Source: Rhizoclosmatium globosum (Eukaryota; Chytridiomycota; Chytridiomycetes; Chytridiales; Chytriomycetaceae). From it: a DNA stretch of 64,000 nucleotides. Both the position numbers and the translations under genes were made by a program. Of this stretch, positions 1 to 11,526 are shown in pieces. Positions within the stretch are counted from its first letter, which is position 1, and the number at the start of each line of letters is the position of its first letter. The stretch is from the NCBI GenBank assembly GCA_002104985.1, contig MCGO01000018.1, forward strand, positions 248,001 through 312,000, read 5' to 3'. Under the pieces are notes generated by a model that saw only the letters and a program-made list of their open reading frames with translations, made no database searches and was not told the origin of the DNA.

Positions 1-1
1 C

Positions 2-115
2 TCATTCAATGGATTCAATGGATTCAATGGATTCAACCAAGTTCTTGTTTCGGAAAAGATGCGGGCGAAGCTGAAGCAATTGGAGGACCAGCGGAAGGAG
101 GAGGATCTGCCTTAG
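2..115 (+). CDS. C-terminal fragment of an unidentified protein
   Basis: An open frame enters from the left edge and ends at TAG 113-115. It begins with a short repeat of Phe-Asn-Gly triplets, followed by a charged Lys/Glu-rich helical end (about EKMRAKLKQLEDQRKEEDLP). Too little is present to name a family. The fragment lies just upstream of, and on the same strand as, the PEX39-like gene. It could also be a last exon whose splice site lies outside the window. Confidence 0.45.
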   Translation, partial: SFNGFNGFNGFNQVLVSEKMRAKLKQLEDQRKEEDLP

Positions 116-251
116 GTTTACTAGTAACCAAGATAACTGTCTTTATACTCTGTGTGCTTCCCCAAAGTCAACTACCTGTTCACCATCACTACCTTCTCTT
201 TCTCTTTCTCTTTCTTTCTTCTTGTTATAGATTGTTTATTACTTGCATAAA

Positions 252-833
252 ATGTCTTTCGAAACATACGACTTCGACAACGACCCTGCCTTTGCCAGCG
301 GACTCCAATCCATTCTCTCTTCTTTGCAATCGCAAGGCCTCCCTCAAGATGTGATTGCCTCAAAAGTATCCGATGCAAAGCGCTTCTACTACCAGAAATA
401 CGTGGTTGCAGTGGCTCCTCCTGCTCCCACTTCATCTGATGCTCACTCCTCCGCCCCCCCTCCCGCTCAACTTGTATCCAATGGCAACCAACCGACTTAT
501 CTTTCGCATGTCGAGCAAGTACAGCCCAGTGACTCGTTAAACCCAAAGGGTGTTGACTCAACCACTCTCAATAATAATGATACCTCGACATCCTCTGACT
601 CGTCGTCGTCCTCATCGCCTACATACCCAAAATCATTTGCTGAAATTTGTGAACTTGTGGCAAGGGGTGAACCTATTCCGGGAATCAGACTGATTCCAAC
701 TACCGTACATGACCGATCTCTTGCCAGTGTTCCTCAATTGGCTCCTCGTCTGAAACCATGGGAGATTGCTGCTGCTGCTGTTTCTTCTGATGTTGCAAAC
801 TCGGTTGATCCGAATGCATTCCAGACAGAATGA
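252..833 (+). CDS. PEX39: PEX39-like peroxin (KPWE-domain protein)
   Basis: Single-exon gene of 193 residues. ATG 252 is chosen because the longer frame starts only at a TTG. The N-terminal 45 residues form a predicted helical segment (FASGLQSILSSLQSQGLPQD region). A Ser/Pro/Asn-rich linker follows, including a run of serines. Residues about 125-175 match the KPWE domain: SFAEICELVARGEPIPGI, then an IP-T motif and finally LKPWE. This domain is known from fungal Pex14-like KPWE proteins and from Pex39 (yeast Yjr012c, human C6orf226), a cytosolic factor that helps Pex7 import PTS2 cargo into peroxisomes. No membrane segment or PTS1 is seen. A pyrimidine-rich tract ending in TTATAG (about 190-230) just upstream might be the end of a 5-prime UTR intron. 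The family call is from motif recognition; the PTS2 role is inferred. Confidence 0.72.
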   Translation: MSFETYDFDNDPAFASGLQSILSSLQSQGLPQDVIASKVSDAKRFYYQKYVVAVAPPAPTSSDAHSSAPPPAQLVSNGNQPTYLSHVEQVQPSDSLNPKGVDSTTLNNNDTSTSSDSSSSSSPTYPKSFAEICELVARGEPIPGIRLIPTTVHDRSLASVPQLAPRLKPWEIAAAAVSSDVANSVDPNAFQTE

Positions 834-1087
834 GTGAACAACAGTTTCCTTGCCCAAAAGCACAACAAATACATTAAATAAACCTTCTAATGATAATATG
901 TATTCAAACAACGTCGAATTACTTCCAAAACTAACTCTATTCAATTTAGTCTGCAAAAGTAAATACTTTGAATAAGAAATGAAGGGTGGGGCACTGCCAA
1001 AAAAACAAATCAAGTAAGAAGATGCCAAAAAGGGGGGAAAACAAAAAGGAGAAACGTATACAAGGAGGGAGAGGAGATTGCAATTAT

Positions 1088-4000
1088 CTACAAGATTGCG
1101 GCAGCTCCAACAAACATCATCAAAACACCAATCGAAACACGAGAACCACTGGAAGCAGCCAAATTCTTGCCTCCTTGCGCACCACCCGCGGCAGATCCAG
1201 ACGCGTAAATACCACCAACAGCTGGAACGTTTCCAGCTGGTGGAGCTGCTGGGGATGAGTTTCCAGCTGGAACTGGAGCCACGTATCCGGCTGGAGTTCC
1301 TGGAGCAACAGCGGCTGGTGGGACATAACCGGCTGGAGTGCCCGGAGCAACAGCAGCTGGAGGAATGTATCCAGCTGGAGTGCTTGGAACAGCGCCTGCA
1401 GGGTTGACTGGGCTTGGAGCAACGTATCCTGGAGCTGGGGATGGAGGAACATAACCCCCGCCGTTTCCAGCTGGTGGTGGTGGTGGGACGTAACCGCCGT
1501 TGGAGACAGTTGTAGTGGTGCCGACTCCTGGAAGGTTGATGACTGGAAGTGTGCCCTGCGGCGAAGCAGTGCTTGTGGATGAAGTACGGACTCCTGGGAG
1601 GTTATTGATTGGGAGGGTACCAGTTGGAGGAATTGTTGTCGCGGTTTGGTGTGAAGCAGATGCAAGTGGGGAAGCAGTAGAAGATGGAATGCCTGGGAGG
1701 TTGTTTCCTGGCTGGAAAGTGGAAGACGCGGAGGCTGTAACAGAGGATACTACAAAGAGGAGTTAGTTTAAAGATGATTAAATGTAACTGATTTACCTGT
1801 TGCGGAGGAGACATGAGTGGAATCGGTCAAGGTTGCACCAGCATTCTCAGTCTGAGTGGTTGGCGCTTGAGTGGAAGCTGTAGAAACAATATCACTGCTT
1901 TCAGTTGAAGCAGCAACAGTCGACTGAACAGAACCAGCAGTTCCAGTTTCAGTGGCGGAGACGGCTTGAGTCGAAACGATGGAAGCAGACGCGTTTGTCT
2001 CAGTGGCAGTGGCGGTGGCATCTTGAGTGGAAACAGCAGAGGCAGACGCGTTTGACTCAGTGGCGGCAGCAGACTCGGTGGCAACAGCGGACTCAGTGGC
2101 AGTGGCGGTGGCATCTTGAGTAGAAACGACAGAGGCAGACGCGTTTGACTCAGTGGCGGCAGCAGACTCAGTGGCAGTGGCATCTTGAGAAGAAACGACG
2201 GAGGCAGACGCGTTTGACTCAGTGGCGGCAGCAGACTCGGTGGCAACAGCGGACTCAGTGGCAGTGGCAGTGGCATCTTGAGTAGAAACGACAGAGGCAG
2301 ACGCGTTTGACTCAGTGGCGGCAGCAGACTCAGTGGCAGTGGCATCTTGAGTAGAAACGACAGAGGCAGACGCGTTTGTCTCAGTAGCAGCTGCAGTCTC
2401 AGTGGCAGTGGCGGTGGCATCTTGAGTGGAAACAGCAGAGGCAGACGCGTTTGACTCGGTCGCAGCAGCAGACTCAGTGGCAGTGGCATCTTGAGTAAAA
2501 ACAGCAGAGGCAGAAGCGTTTGACTCAGTGGCGGCAGCAGACTCAGTGGCAGTGGCATCTTGAGTAGAAACGACAGAGGCAGACGCGTTTGTCTCAGTGG
2601 CGGCAGCAGACTCGGTGGCAACAGCGGACTCAGTGGCAGTGGCGGTGGCATCTTGAGTAGAAACGACAGAGGCAGACGCGTTTGACTCAGTGGCGGCAGC
2701 AGACTCAGTGGCAGTGGCATCTTGAGTAGAAACGACGGAGGCAGACGCGTTTGACTCAGTGGCAGCAGCAGACTCGGTGGCAACAGCGGACTCAGTGGCA
2801 GTGGCAGTGGCATCTTGAGTAGAAACGACAGAGGCAGACGCGTTTGACTCAGTGGCGGCAGCAGACTCAGTGGCAGTGGCATCTTGAGTAGAAACGACAG
2901 AGGCAGACGCGTTTGTCTCAGTGGCGGCAGCAGACTCGGTGGCAACAGCGGACTCAGTGGCAGTGGCAGTGGCATCTTGAGTAGAAACAGCAGAGGCAGA
3001 AGCGTTTGACTCAGTGGCGGCAGCAGACTCAGTGGCAGTGGCATCTTGAGTAGAAACAGCAGAGGCAGAAGCGTTTGACTCAGTGGCGGCAGCAGACTCA
3101 GTGGCAGTGGCATCTTGAGTAGAAACGACAGAGGCAGACGCGTTTGTCTCAGTGGCGGCAGCAGACTCAGTGGCAGTGGCAGTGGCATCTTGAGTAGAAA
3201 CAGCAGAGGCAGAAGCGTTTGACTCAGTGGCGGCAGCAGACTCAGTGGCAGTGGCATCTTGAGTAGAAACGACAGAGGCAGACGCGTTTGTCTCAGTGGC
3301 GGCAGCAGACTCAGTGGCAGTGGCAGTGGCATCTTGAGTAGAAACAGCAGAGGCAGAAGCGTTTGACTCAGTGGCGGCAGCAGACTCAGTGGCAGTGGCA
3401 TCTTGAGTAGAAACGACGGAGGCAGACGCGTTTGACTCAGTGGCGGCAGCAGACTCGGTGGCAACAGCGGACTCAGTGGCTGTGGCGCTAGCATCTTGAG
3501 TGGAAATGACAGAGGCAGACGCGTTTGCAGTCTCAGTGGCAGTGGCGCTGGCATCTTGAGTGGAAACAGCAGAGGCAGAAGCGTTTGACTCAGTGGCGGC
3601 AGCAGACTCGGTGGCAACAGCAGACTCAGTGGCAGTGGCTGTTGCATCTTGAGTGGAAACGACAGAGGCTGATGCAGCGGAAGCGGAATCGGTAGAGGCT
3701 GGAGCATTCGTTTCAGTTGTAGCTGCTACAGACGACTGGGTAGCTTCAGCAGTCTCAGTGACTGTGGCGGCTTGGGTCGAAATGATGGAAGCAGACGGGT
3801 TAGTTTCCGTAGTAGCAGCTGGTGATTGAAGAGAATCGGTGGTAGAACCAGCTGTCTCGGTGGCGGTGGCGGCTTGGGTCGAAACGATGGAAGCAGACGC
3901 GTTTGTCTCAGTGGCAGTGGCATCTTGAGTGGAAACGACAGAGGCAGATGCAGCGGAAGCGGAATCGGTAGAGGCTGGAGCATTCGTTTCAGTTGTAGCT

Positions 4001-6739
4001 GCTACAGACGACTGGGTAGCTTCGGCAGTCTCAGTGGCAGTTGCAGTTGGGACTTGAGTGGAATCAGTCGAAGCAATATCAGTGGTGGCCACACTTTGAG
4101 TTGAATCGATAGAAGAAGTCACAGGAATGTCAGTGGAAGTCAAAGCAGCGCCAGTAGAGGGCTGAGGAGTCGCTGTTGTCTCCAAGGAAGCAGTAGTTGA
4201 TCGGGACAAATCTGGAGTCACGGCACCTGGTGGAACATGGGTACTTGTACGAGAATTTAAAGTGGTGGTGGCATCAGGAACAGTGGAAGCACCGGCGGTA
4301 TTCGCAGCACTGGCGGTGGCTGAACTTGTCCAAGAACCAGACTTGGTTGATGAAGCGGCAGTCGAAGTCGCTTTCGAAGTTGGCACTGATGATCGAGTAG
4401 AAGACTTGGTGCGAGAGAAACTGATCGATGAAGTACCAGTTGTTGGCTTTGGACAAGACTGGTCACTGCCATAACAAGCTCCACCAATACCATGACTGCC
4501 TTTGTATGCAAGTTGAACAATATCGATTTCAGTTTTTCCAACGGCAAGAACAACGTAACAGTCAACTGTAGCGCAATCTCCGTAGTTACAGGACAAGACT
4601 TCCTCTTTCACCAACGTGGACGTAGTGAATGTCTGGTTGACAGAGCCACAAGTGAACGTGACGGCATCAAGAAGAATGCTGCTACCATACTTTCCAATAT
4701 TCATGGTAACTTGCATTTCCTCAGAATTCAAGGCAAAGTATCGACCTGGAGTACGGAAGTGGAACTCGGGACCGTTGAAGGGAATGACGATGGGGTAGGT
4801 AATAACGGAGCAAATAAACTGAGTTACGTCACAGTATCCGTTCCCTGTTGGCTTTGCAGTCGAAACAGACTATTGATAGAGAGTCAAACAAATTCCAGAA
4901 AGAATATAATAAAAATTACCGAAGCTGAGGCAGTTCGAGACGCCGATGGCCCAATGGTGTAAGGAGTAAAGGTAGGTAAGTGATTCTAATCAATACTATT
5001 AGTGGTTGAAACAAAAAAAAATATGAACATACTGGAGGAGGACAGGTTGGGTTACCACTGTAACAAACACCACCATATCCACGAGTTCCCTTGTAAACCA
5101 AGTGAGTGACGTCAACGTTTGGAACCCCCAAGTTTCCATGGTTGAGAACCACATAACAATCAGTTCCAGCGCATGTTCCTTCGTAACACATCAAAACCAA
5201 TTGACCAGTGAAGGACGCGGCAGTGTACGACACTGTTGTTGCTCCACAAGTGTAAATAACAGTGTTAACGTAAACGAAACCTGATCCACCAATCAGCACT
5301 TGAACTGACATCTCTACAGATTGGAAGAGATATCCGGAGCTCGACATGTGGACTTCGCTTCCGCTGAATGGAACAACGATGGGATCGTTGATGATAGAGC
5401 AGGAATAAGTAGTTTTGTCACAGAACTCGTTATACTTGGCGGTTGAAGATGTGGCCAAGGTAGATTTTCTAGTAGATGCGATATTCGTGGTGGCTGTGGA
5501 AGCGGCCAAGGTTGATTTTCTAGTGGATGCAATGTTTGAGGCTGTGGAAGTGACGAAAGTAGATTTTCTAGTGGATGCGTTTGTGGTGGCTCTTGAAGTG
5601 GCCGTACTTGGTCTTAGAGTGGAGGCGTTTGACTTGGTTGTAGGAGTGGCTGTTGTAGATTTTGTAGTTGAGGTAGTAGTTGTTCCCTGTGTTCATATTA
5701 GGCTCAGTCAACGAATTAAAGGATACCAACCTGAGGACACAATCCTGTTCCGGTGTAGCAAATACCACCAAGACCATGAGTTCCATAATACGCAAGAGCC
5801 TGCACGTCCACGTTGTCAACAGGGTAATTTGCTCGCGAAATCTTCATCCAACAGCCATTGCTACCACACGAACCCGCAGTACAGCTAATAAATGCCGCAT
5901 TGTTGTACGATAGATCGCGAGGAACGAAACTGCCACTGTCGCCATTTGCACATTTGTAGGAAAGAGAATCTACCACATAGACGATGTCTCCATCATCGTC
6001 AAGGTGCTTACCAATGACAAATTCAACTGAGAATTCGTCTGAGAGAACAGCATATGTTGGACCAATAACGTCGTATTCAAAGTTTTTGTGGGTGTTGAAA
6101 GGACTAACCAGCGGGTCGTCGAAAATGGAGCACAAACTGAGATCTCCATTTCTGGCAACAGGTTTGCAATATGAACCTGGAGTTGGTGGGCTGGGTGGGA
6201 CAGGCTGTATTCTCATTTAGGAATGAAGATTGAAGGGGGGCATAAATGCAGATTCATCATACCTTAACATTGTTGCAGTCGGTATTGTAACAAAGTCCAC
6301 AAATACCTTGATTGCCTGTGTAGGAGATAGCTTGCAAATCGACATTGTCGTATGGCCAAGTTCCTTTGGCAATGGTCACGAAACAACTAGCGCCAGTGCA
6401 GGCACCGCTGTCACACGGAAGAGTGAGGGATTTAGACGTAAGATCATCGGCAGTGAAGACCCGGGCCGGCTTGGAGCCGCATTCGAAGCGGATCGAGTCG
6501 ACGACAGCAACGTAGCCCAAGGAGAGCCAGGCCCAGTGGACACCAGTGGTGATCGAGACACTCATCTCGGTGGACTGGATGGCGTAGTAAGTCCCTTGGC
6601 GCTCAAAGTCGAACTGGGGACCCGTAAAGGGCGTCACGATTGGATCCTCCTGGATGCTGCACATAGTGGATCGGCGGGGCATGAAAGCTGCCGCCAGTCC
6701 TGCGACAGTCGCATAGACGAGCACTGTCAAGGGTTGCAT
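1088..6739 (-). CDS. Large modular surface protein, four VWD-like modules plus mucin-like stalk, probable GPI anchor (paralogue A)
   Basis: I reconstruct six exons: 6739-6263, 6204-5731, 5686-5033, 4985-4920, 4869-1797 and 1749-1088. All junctions are GT-AG and phase-consistent, giving about 1801 residues. Residues 1-19 form a signal peptide (VLVYATVAGLAAAF). Four repeats of a roughly 140-residue module follow. Each has the pattern C-S-I-x-x-DP-x-V-x-PF, then an aromatic and G-x-x-Y-A, a VVDS strand, C-x-x-G-x-C-x-x-x-x-C, and P-x-(D/E)NVD...Y-x-G-x-x-G-x-x-G-x-CY. The opening resembles a von Willebrand D domain (C-x-x-x-GDPH-x-x-x-F-D-G); that link is inference. Modules 2 and 3 are separated by Thr-rich ASTRKST repeats. 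A Ser/Thr/Ala stalk of about 900 residues follows, then a Pro/Gly-rich segment (PAGY-VPP repeats). The hydrophobic end (GVLMMFVGAAAIL) suggests GPI attachment. Role: probably cell-wall or adhesion surface protein; no enzyme motif seen. Confidence 0.8.
1985..3665 (-). repeat. Coding minisatellite in the stalk of paralogue A
   Basis: About 23 copies of a peptide unit containing STQDA lie head to tail here. The short form is near 23 residues (VVSTQDATATESAAATESN then ASAS) and a longer form adds ATATESAV. At DNA level the minus-strand units are 69 to about 96 bp and near-identical, with a mix of TESNAS and TETNAS versions. All lengths are multiples of three, so the frame is kept. High Thr/Ser content suggests O-glycosylation. 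Confidence 0.9.
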
Positions 6740-7547
6740 CAAGTGTGATTTCAGAAAAGTAAAACACAAGCCCCTCGCGCACCCCTTGAGCTTCCAATTT
6801 GGATGACATCTCCACACCAAAAAAACAATTTGGAGATCCTCATCTTGATTGCAGCATGCCACTAGGGCACGCAGAATTCTGTACGCAACACAACAAAAAC
6901 GTTTATCAATTAGTCGCATTACAAGAAGTATTTGTCATAAATTCTGTTTGGGGGACACAGTATGTTTGAAGATTACGCATGGTCACCCTTCAACTCCTTT
7001 TTCAAAAAGCTCTATTTCGGGGATATGGTTGCCTCACTGCTTGTAGAAAACAATGTCCTTGCTCGCAGGATTCGTCAGCTGGCGATATAAGGGCTTGGTT
7101 GCCGGTTACGGAAAATTCTATTTCAAAACTGATTTCTGAGTCAGCCAAACTGAAACACCAAAGATGTTTCATTGCAGGGTTGTGAAAAAGCGCAAGTGTG
7201 AACTCGCACAAGCTATGAATGTCATGCAATATGCTCTACTTCTTTCACCGACCACTCAGACACACTTTCGACGGTGATATAAGGTTTAAAGTTGTCTTTC
7301 GCACATCCACAAAAAAGGGGGATCCACTTCAAACTCAACAACTGTACTCCACTAGTATGAGCAGTGCTGCGATTTGAGCTCTTTTAGAAGACAGAACCTA
7401 AGGACCTTTGAAACGGCGTCAAAGATCTTATCGCAGAGACACATTTAAAAAATTGGTATGACAATAATATCACCGGTTTATCGTGTATTTTTCGATTTCT
7501 TATGTTGTAAAAACATAAAAGTATTTCAGCTGAGTTGAACGGAAAGT
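6740..7547. other. Spacer between the two surface-protein paralogues
   Basis: About 800 bp upstream of paralogue A and downstream of paralogue B. Only short AT-rich shadow frames occur. It should hold the promoter of A and the 3-prime end of B. I see no clear TATA element, RNA gene or repeat. Confidence 0.5.
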
Positions 7548-10500
7548 CTAAATCGATAAGAAAATGAGAAGGGAAACCATAGTAGTCACGAACTTCTGAC
7601 CTCCAGATTGTAAGTTGTTCTTTTCTGGAACATTTGCAGCTGGATTCAACTTTTGTGTCGAATTAATTGCAGCAGCTTGCCAATTAGAAGCGGGTGCTGG
7701 CGCCAAATAACCAGATGGAACTGGAGCTGGAGCAACATACGCGTCAGACGGCTGTGGTTTTGGCACGACATACGATGGTTGCGAAGGATTGTTGCTGTCT
7801 GGTTTGTTGGTGGCAGGAAGGTTGATGACAGGAAGAGTCGCAGCTGCCGCCGAAGTTACGGTATTGGAAACGTCAGACGATACGGTACTCTTGGGCTTTC
7901 CGGTAGCAGGTAAATCAATAATTGGCAACGTTCCAACTGGAGACGAAGTAACCTCTGAACGTGATGAACCAGTTTCGGTGCGTGCAAAAGTTCTGGATTG
8001 CGATAAACTGGCAACTGACGCACTTGTTGGCTCAGGCTGAGGTTCAATCGAAGTCTTCGACGCACTGTTAAAGGAAGACGCGATTTCGGAAACTCCAGTT
8101 TGGATGACATGGGAAACACTCTGAGTGATAGTATAATCGGTGCTGCTTGGATTATTCGACAAAGTTGATGCAGAATTAACGGGCTCGACAGATACAGACT
8201 TCGATGCAAATATAGTTGTTTCAGAGGTTGTCTTCAGAGTTTCAGATGCTGGACTCAATAAATCGCTTGTAACAGTAACTAAGGACGTTGAAATAACAGA
8301 AACAGAAGCAGGGAACGTATTGGCAGAAATGGAGGATGTGGCGGAATCACCAGAGGATGTCACCGTTGCAGCGACTGTTGCCTTACTAATCAAATCAGAT
8401 GACGTTTCAACTTCAGTGATCGTTGGAGAAGTTTTCACTGCAGTTCCACTTGCGGCCTTTGTAATGGTTTCACTCCCCGCTGATAGAGTCGACGTGTTTG
8501 GGATAACAGCGTCCGTTGTGAACGAATTTTTCACAGTCTCCACAGTTCCTGGGTTGCTGGCAGCAGTAACAGTGGTTTCCAGTGGCAAACCACTAGAAGC
8601 CAGTGCCGTAATTGGAGAAACGGTTGGTTTACTAATCGTGGAAGGCAAATCAGTGGCGCTGCTTGAAGTGTCAGGAGCAATACTGCTGATAACATTTGTT
8701 GAAGTTGCTGTTGGACGAGAAGCTTCGGATGTTGACGAAATGAGCTGAGTCTCTGTTGGCGTGGAGAGTCTATCTTCACTCACTGATGTCGAAGTTGAGA
8801 CACTTGGAGTAACAATTTCGCTCGTGAATGTCACTGTCAAACTTGCTGAGCTTTCTGAGTTACTGGCACCAGTCAAAGTAGTAGCAGCTGGTAACAAACT
8901 TGAGCTTATGACAGATTCAATGGTTGAGAGAACAGAATTAGTAGAGGAAGTCAAAGTCACGTCAACTGTCGATTGACTTGGCAAATTGGTTGAAACTTCA
9001 GCGCTGATAGAAACTTGGGTATTGCTTGCAGACGTTGTCAACGCTGAGACTGTAACATCCGTGTTGAGAGTTTTCGTTTCTGTGGCAGTTGCAATCTGGC
9101 TCTCTGTTGTGGCAGTTGCAATCTGGCTCTCTGTTAATACAGTAGAACCAGTTGAACTAGAATTGTCGCTTGAAGATGTTCCGGTTTCGGTTGCGGAGAA
9201 AGTGCGAGTGAATTGCTGTACAGCAGTCGTGGACGAAGCTGGAATCGTTTGTTCCGCTGTTTGTTCAGCTGAGACGGATGTTATTTTGGTTTTCGTAAAA
9301 CTGCTTAATGTTGATGAATCATATCCATTGGTTTTGGTTTTGGGGATATCACTTGTGGATGCGGGGAAGGAAGTCCATGAAGACGACATCTGTTTTGTTC
9401 AAATAAATGGAAATAATTTTTAAAGAATAACATACCTTTTTGCACATGTTGTCTGGGTAACAAATACCTTCAATTCCACGAGAACCAAGGTATGCCAAAG
9501 CCTGGATGTCCACGTTGTCGACAGGGAATTTCCCCCTTGCGAGCTTAAGAACGCAACCTTGATGTCCGCATGTTCCAACACGACAATTTATAGTTACGGA
9601 CGTGTGAACATGAAGATCGCTTGGGGTGTATTGCCCACTCTGACCATCAGCACACGAGTAGGAGAGAGAATCAACAACGGATACAGTGTTTCCATCTGCG
9701 TCTTCATGTTCGCCTATCGTTATTTGAACTGAAAATTCCTCGGATCGCAAAGCGTAGACTGTGCCAACATTATCGTACTGGAATTGAGCGCCGTTGAAGG
9801 GTGTAACCCAGGGGTCTTCAGAGATAACACAAATACTCTCATCACCAGTATAAACAATTGGCTTGCAGTACAAAGACGATGAAGTGGTGGCGATAGAAGA
9901 AACTGCAGCCGTTTTGGTTCGAACATTAGTAGTTTGAGCTGCAATAGTAGAGGTTTGCTTTGGGGCATAAACCGATTAAAGATGGGCTATTAATGCACTT
10001 CAACTTACTCTAATGCACATGTCATTTGTGTAACATATTCCACCGACTCCATGAGATCCAAAATACGCAAGCACTTGAATGTCAACATTTTCAACTGGAG
10101 TGCGCCCTTTCAACAATTGCATAAAACAACCATCATAGCCACAAGAACCCACTCGACAGTTGATGATTGTTGGTGTGTGAAAATGGAGGTCACTTGGAGT
10201 GTACACAGCCGACTGGCCATCGGCACACGTGAACTCAAGAGAATCAACAACTTCGACGGTATTTCCATCATCGTCCTCGTGTTTACCAATTGCTATCTTG
10301 ACAGAAAACTCATTCGACTGCAGAGCGTATACAGGGCCAACGGTGTTGTATTGGAATTGTTGTCCGTTGAATGGCTGAACCCATGGATCCTCGGAAATGG
10401 AGCAGAAGCTCTCATCTCCAGTGTAAATTACTGGCTTGCAGTAAGGAAGCGAACTGGTTGTCGGTACTGCGGTTGTACGAATGGTCCTGGTTCTTGCAAC

Positions 10501-11526
10501 GGTACTAGCTGGCAAAGTGAGAGTTGTCGTGGTTTTGGGACACAAGTCTGTTCCTGTGTAACAAATTCCTTCAATTCCCTTGGTTCCATAATACGCGAGG
10601 GCTTGTACGTCGACGTTGTCAACTGGGTAGAGACCACGCGATAGTCTCATCCAGCAACCATTCGTTCCACAAGTTCCTGCAGGGCAGTTGATTGTAACAG
10701 GATGAAGGACGGCAAGATCGCGAGGGGTGAAGCGGCCGCTATCGCCATTTGCACAAGTGTAAGAGAGGGAATCCACAACGCGAACAATGTTCCCATCATC
10801 GTCATAATGTTGACCAATAACAAATTGGACCGTAAACTCATCTGAACGAACAGCATAGGTGGATCCGAGAGTATCATATTCAAAGTTTTTGCGGATGTTA
10901 AATGGGCTGACAAGAGGATCATCAAAAATGGAACAAAGACTCAAGTCTCCATTCTTGACAACTGGCTTGCAGTATGATCCTGGAGTTGGTGGGCCAGGCG
11001 GTGTAGGCTGCACATAACATTGATCAAACTTGAGAGCGAAAAAAAAATAAATTACCTTTTCACAATCGGTGTCGTAGCATAAGCCACAAATACCTTGGTT
11101 GCCTTTATACACGATTGCTTGCAAGTCGACGTTCTTGTATGGCCATGTTCCTCTGGCAATTGTTGCATAACAAGTAGAGCCAGTACATGCACCGTTGTCA
11201 CATGGGAGCGTAATTGACTTGGTAGTGAGATCGTCTGGAGAAAATGTTCTTGGCGGTTTTGAACCACACACATACGTCACGGAGTCCACAACATCAACAT
11301 ACGTGAAAGTGGACCAAGACCAGTGGGTACCGGTTGTAATGGATATAGTCATTTCAGTGGACTTGATGGCGTAGAACGTCCCCGAACGGTCGAACTCGAA
11401 CTTGGATCCAACAAATGGAGTGACGATTGGGTCCTCTTCAATGGTGCAGACCGTAGTTCTCCGCGGCATGAATGCGGTGACGAGGCTCCAGGTCGAGCTC
11501 AGCAGTAGCAGCGACAAAGGAGTCAT
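7548..11526 (-). CDS. Modular surface protein, four VWD-like modules plus Ser/Thr stalk, probable GPI anchor (paralogue B)
   Basis: Four exons are inferred: 11526-11056, 11007-10009, 9957-9436 and 9389-7548, giving about 1277 residues. The start has a signal peptide (LSLLLLSSTWSLVTAF) followed by MPRRTTVC, almost the same as MPRRSTMC in paralogue A. Modules 1 to 4 carry the C-[ST]-I-x-EDP/DDP-x-V-x-PF opening, the VVDS strand, three or four clustered Cys and the closing NVD-x-Q...G-x-CY signature. Modules 2 and 3 share one exon. Exon 4 is a Ser/Thr/Val stalk of about 500 residues without the minisatellite of A. It is followed by TLPIIDLPA and TLPVINLPA motifs, a Pro/Tyr-rich segment and a hydrophobic end (MVSLLIFLSI) typical of a GPI signal. 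Intron 11055-11008 is 48 nt with no stop, so reading through it also leaves the frame open; the homologous intron in A supports splicing. Confidence 0.8.

Noticed and set aside
1985..3665. CRISPR-like repeated array
   Set aside because: The repeats are contiguous, in a coding frame and have no unique spacers; the organism is eukaryotic.
1827..3707. Very long Leu/Pro-rich open frame in the paralogue A stalk, on the minus strand
   Set aside because: It is the shifted reading of the minisatellite; the repeat has no stop in several frames. The Thr/Ser/Ala frame alone joins the signal peptide, modules and GPI end.
8140..9423. Two long plus-strand frames opposite the paralogue B stalk
   Set aside because: They are antisense of the Ser/Thr/Val stalk, with Val/Glu-rich shadow composition and no start context or partner exon.
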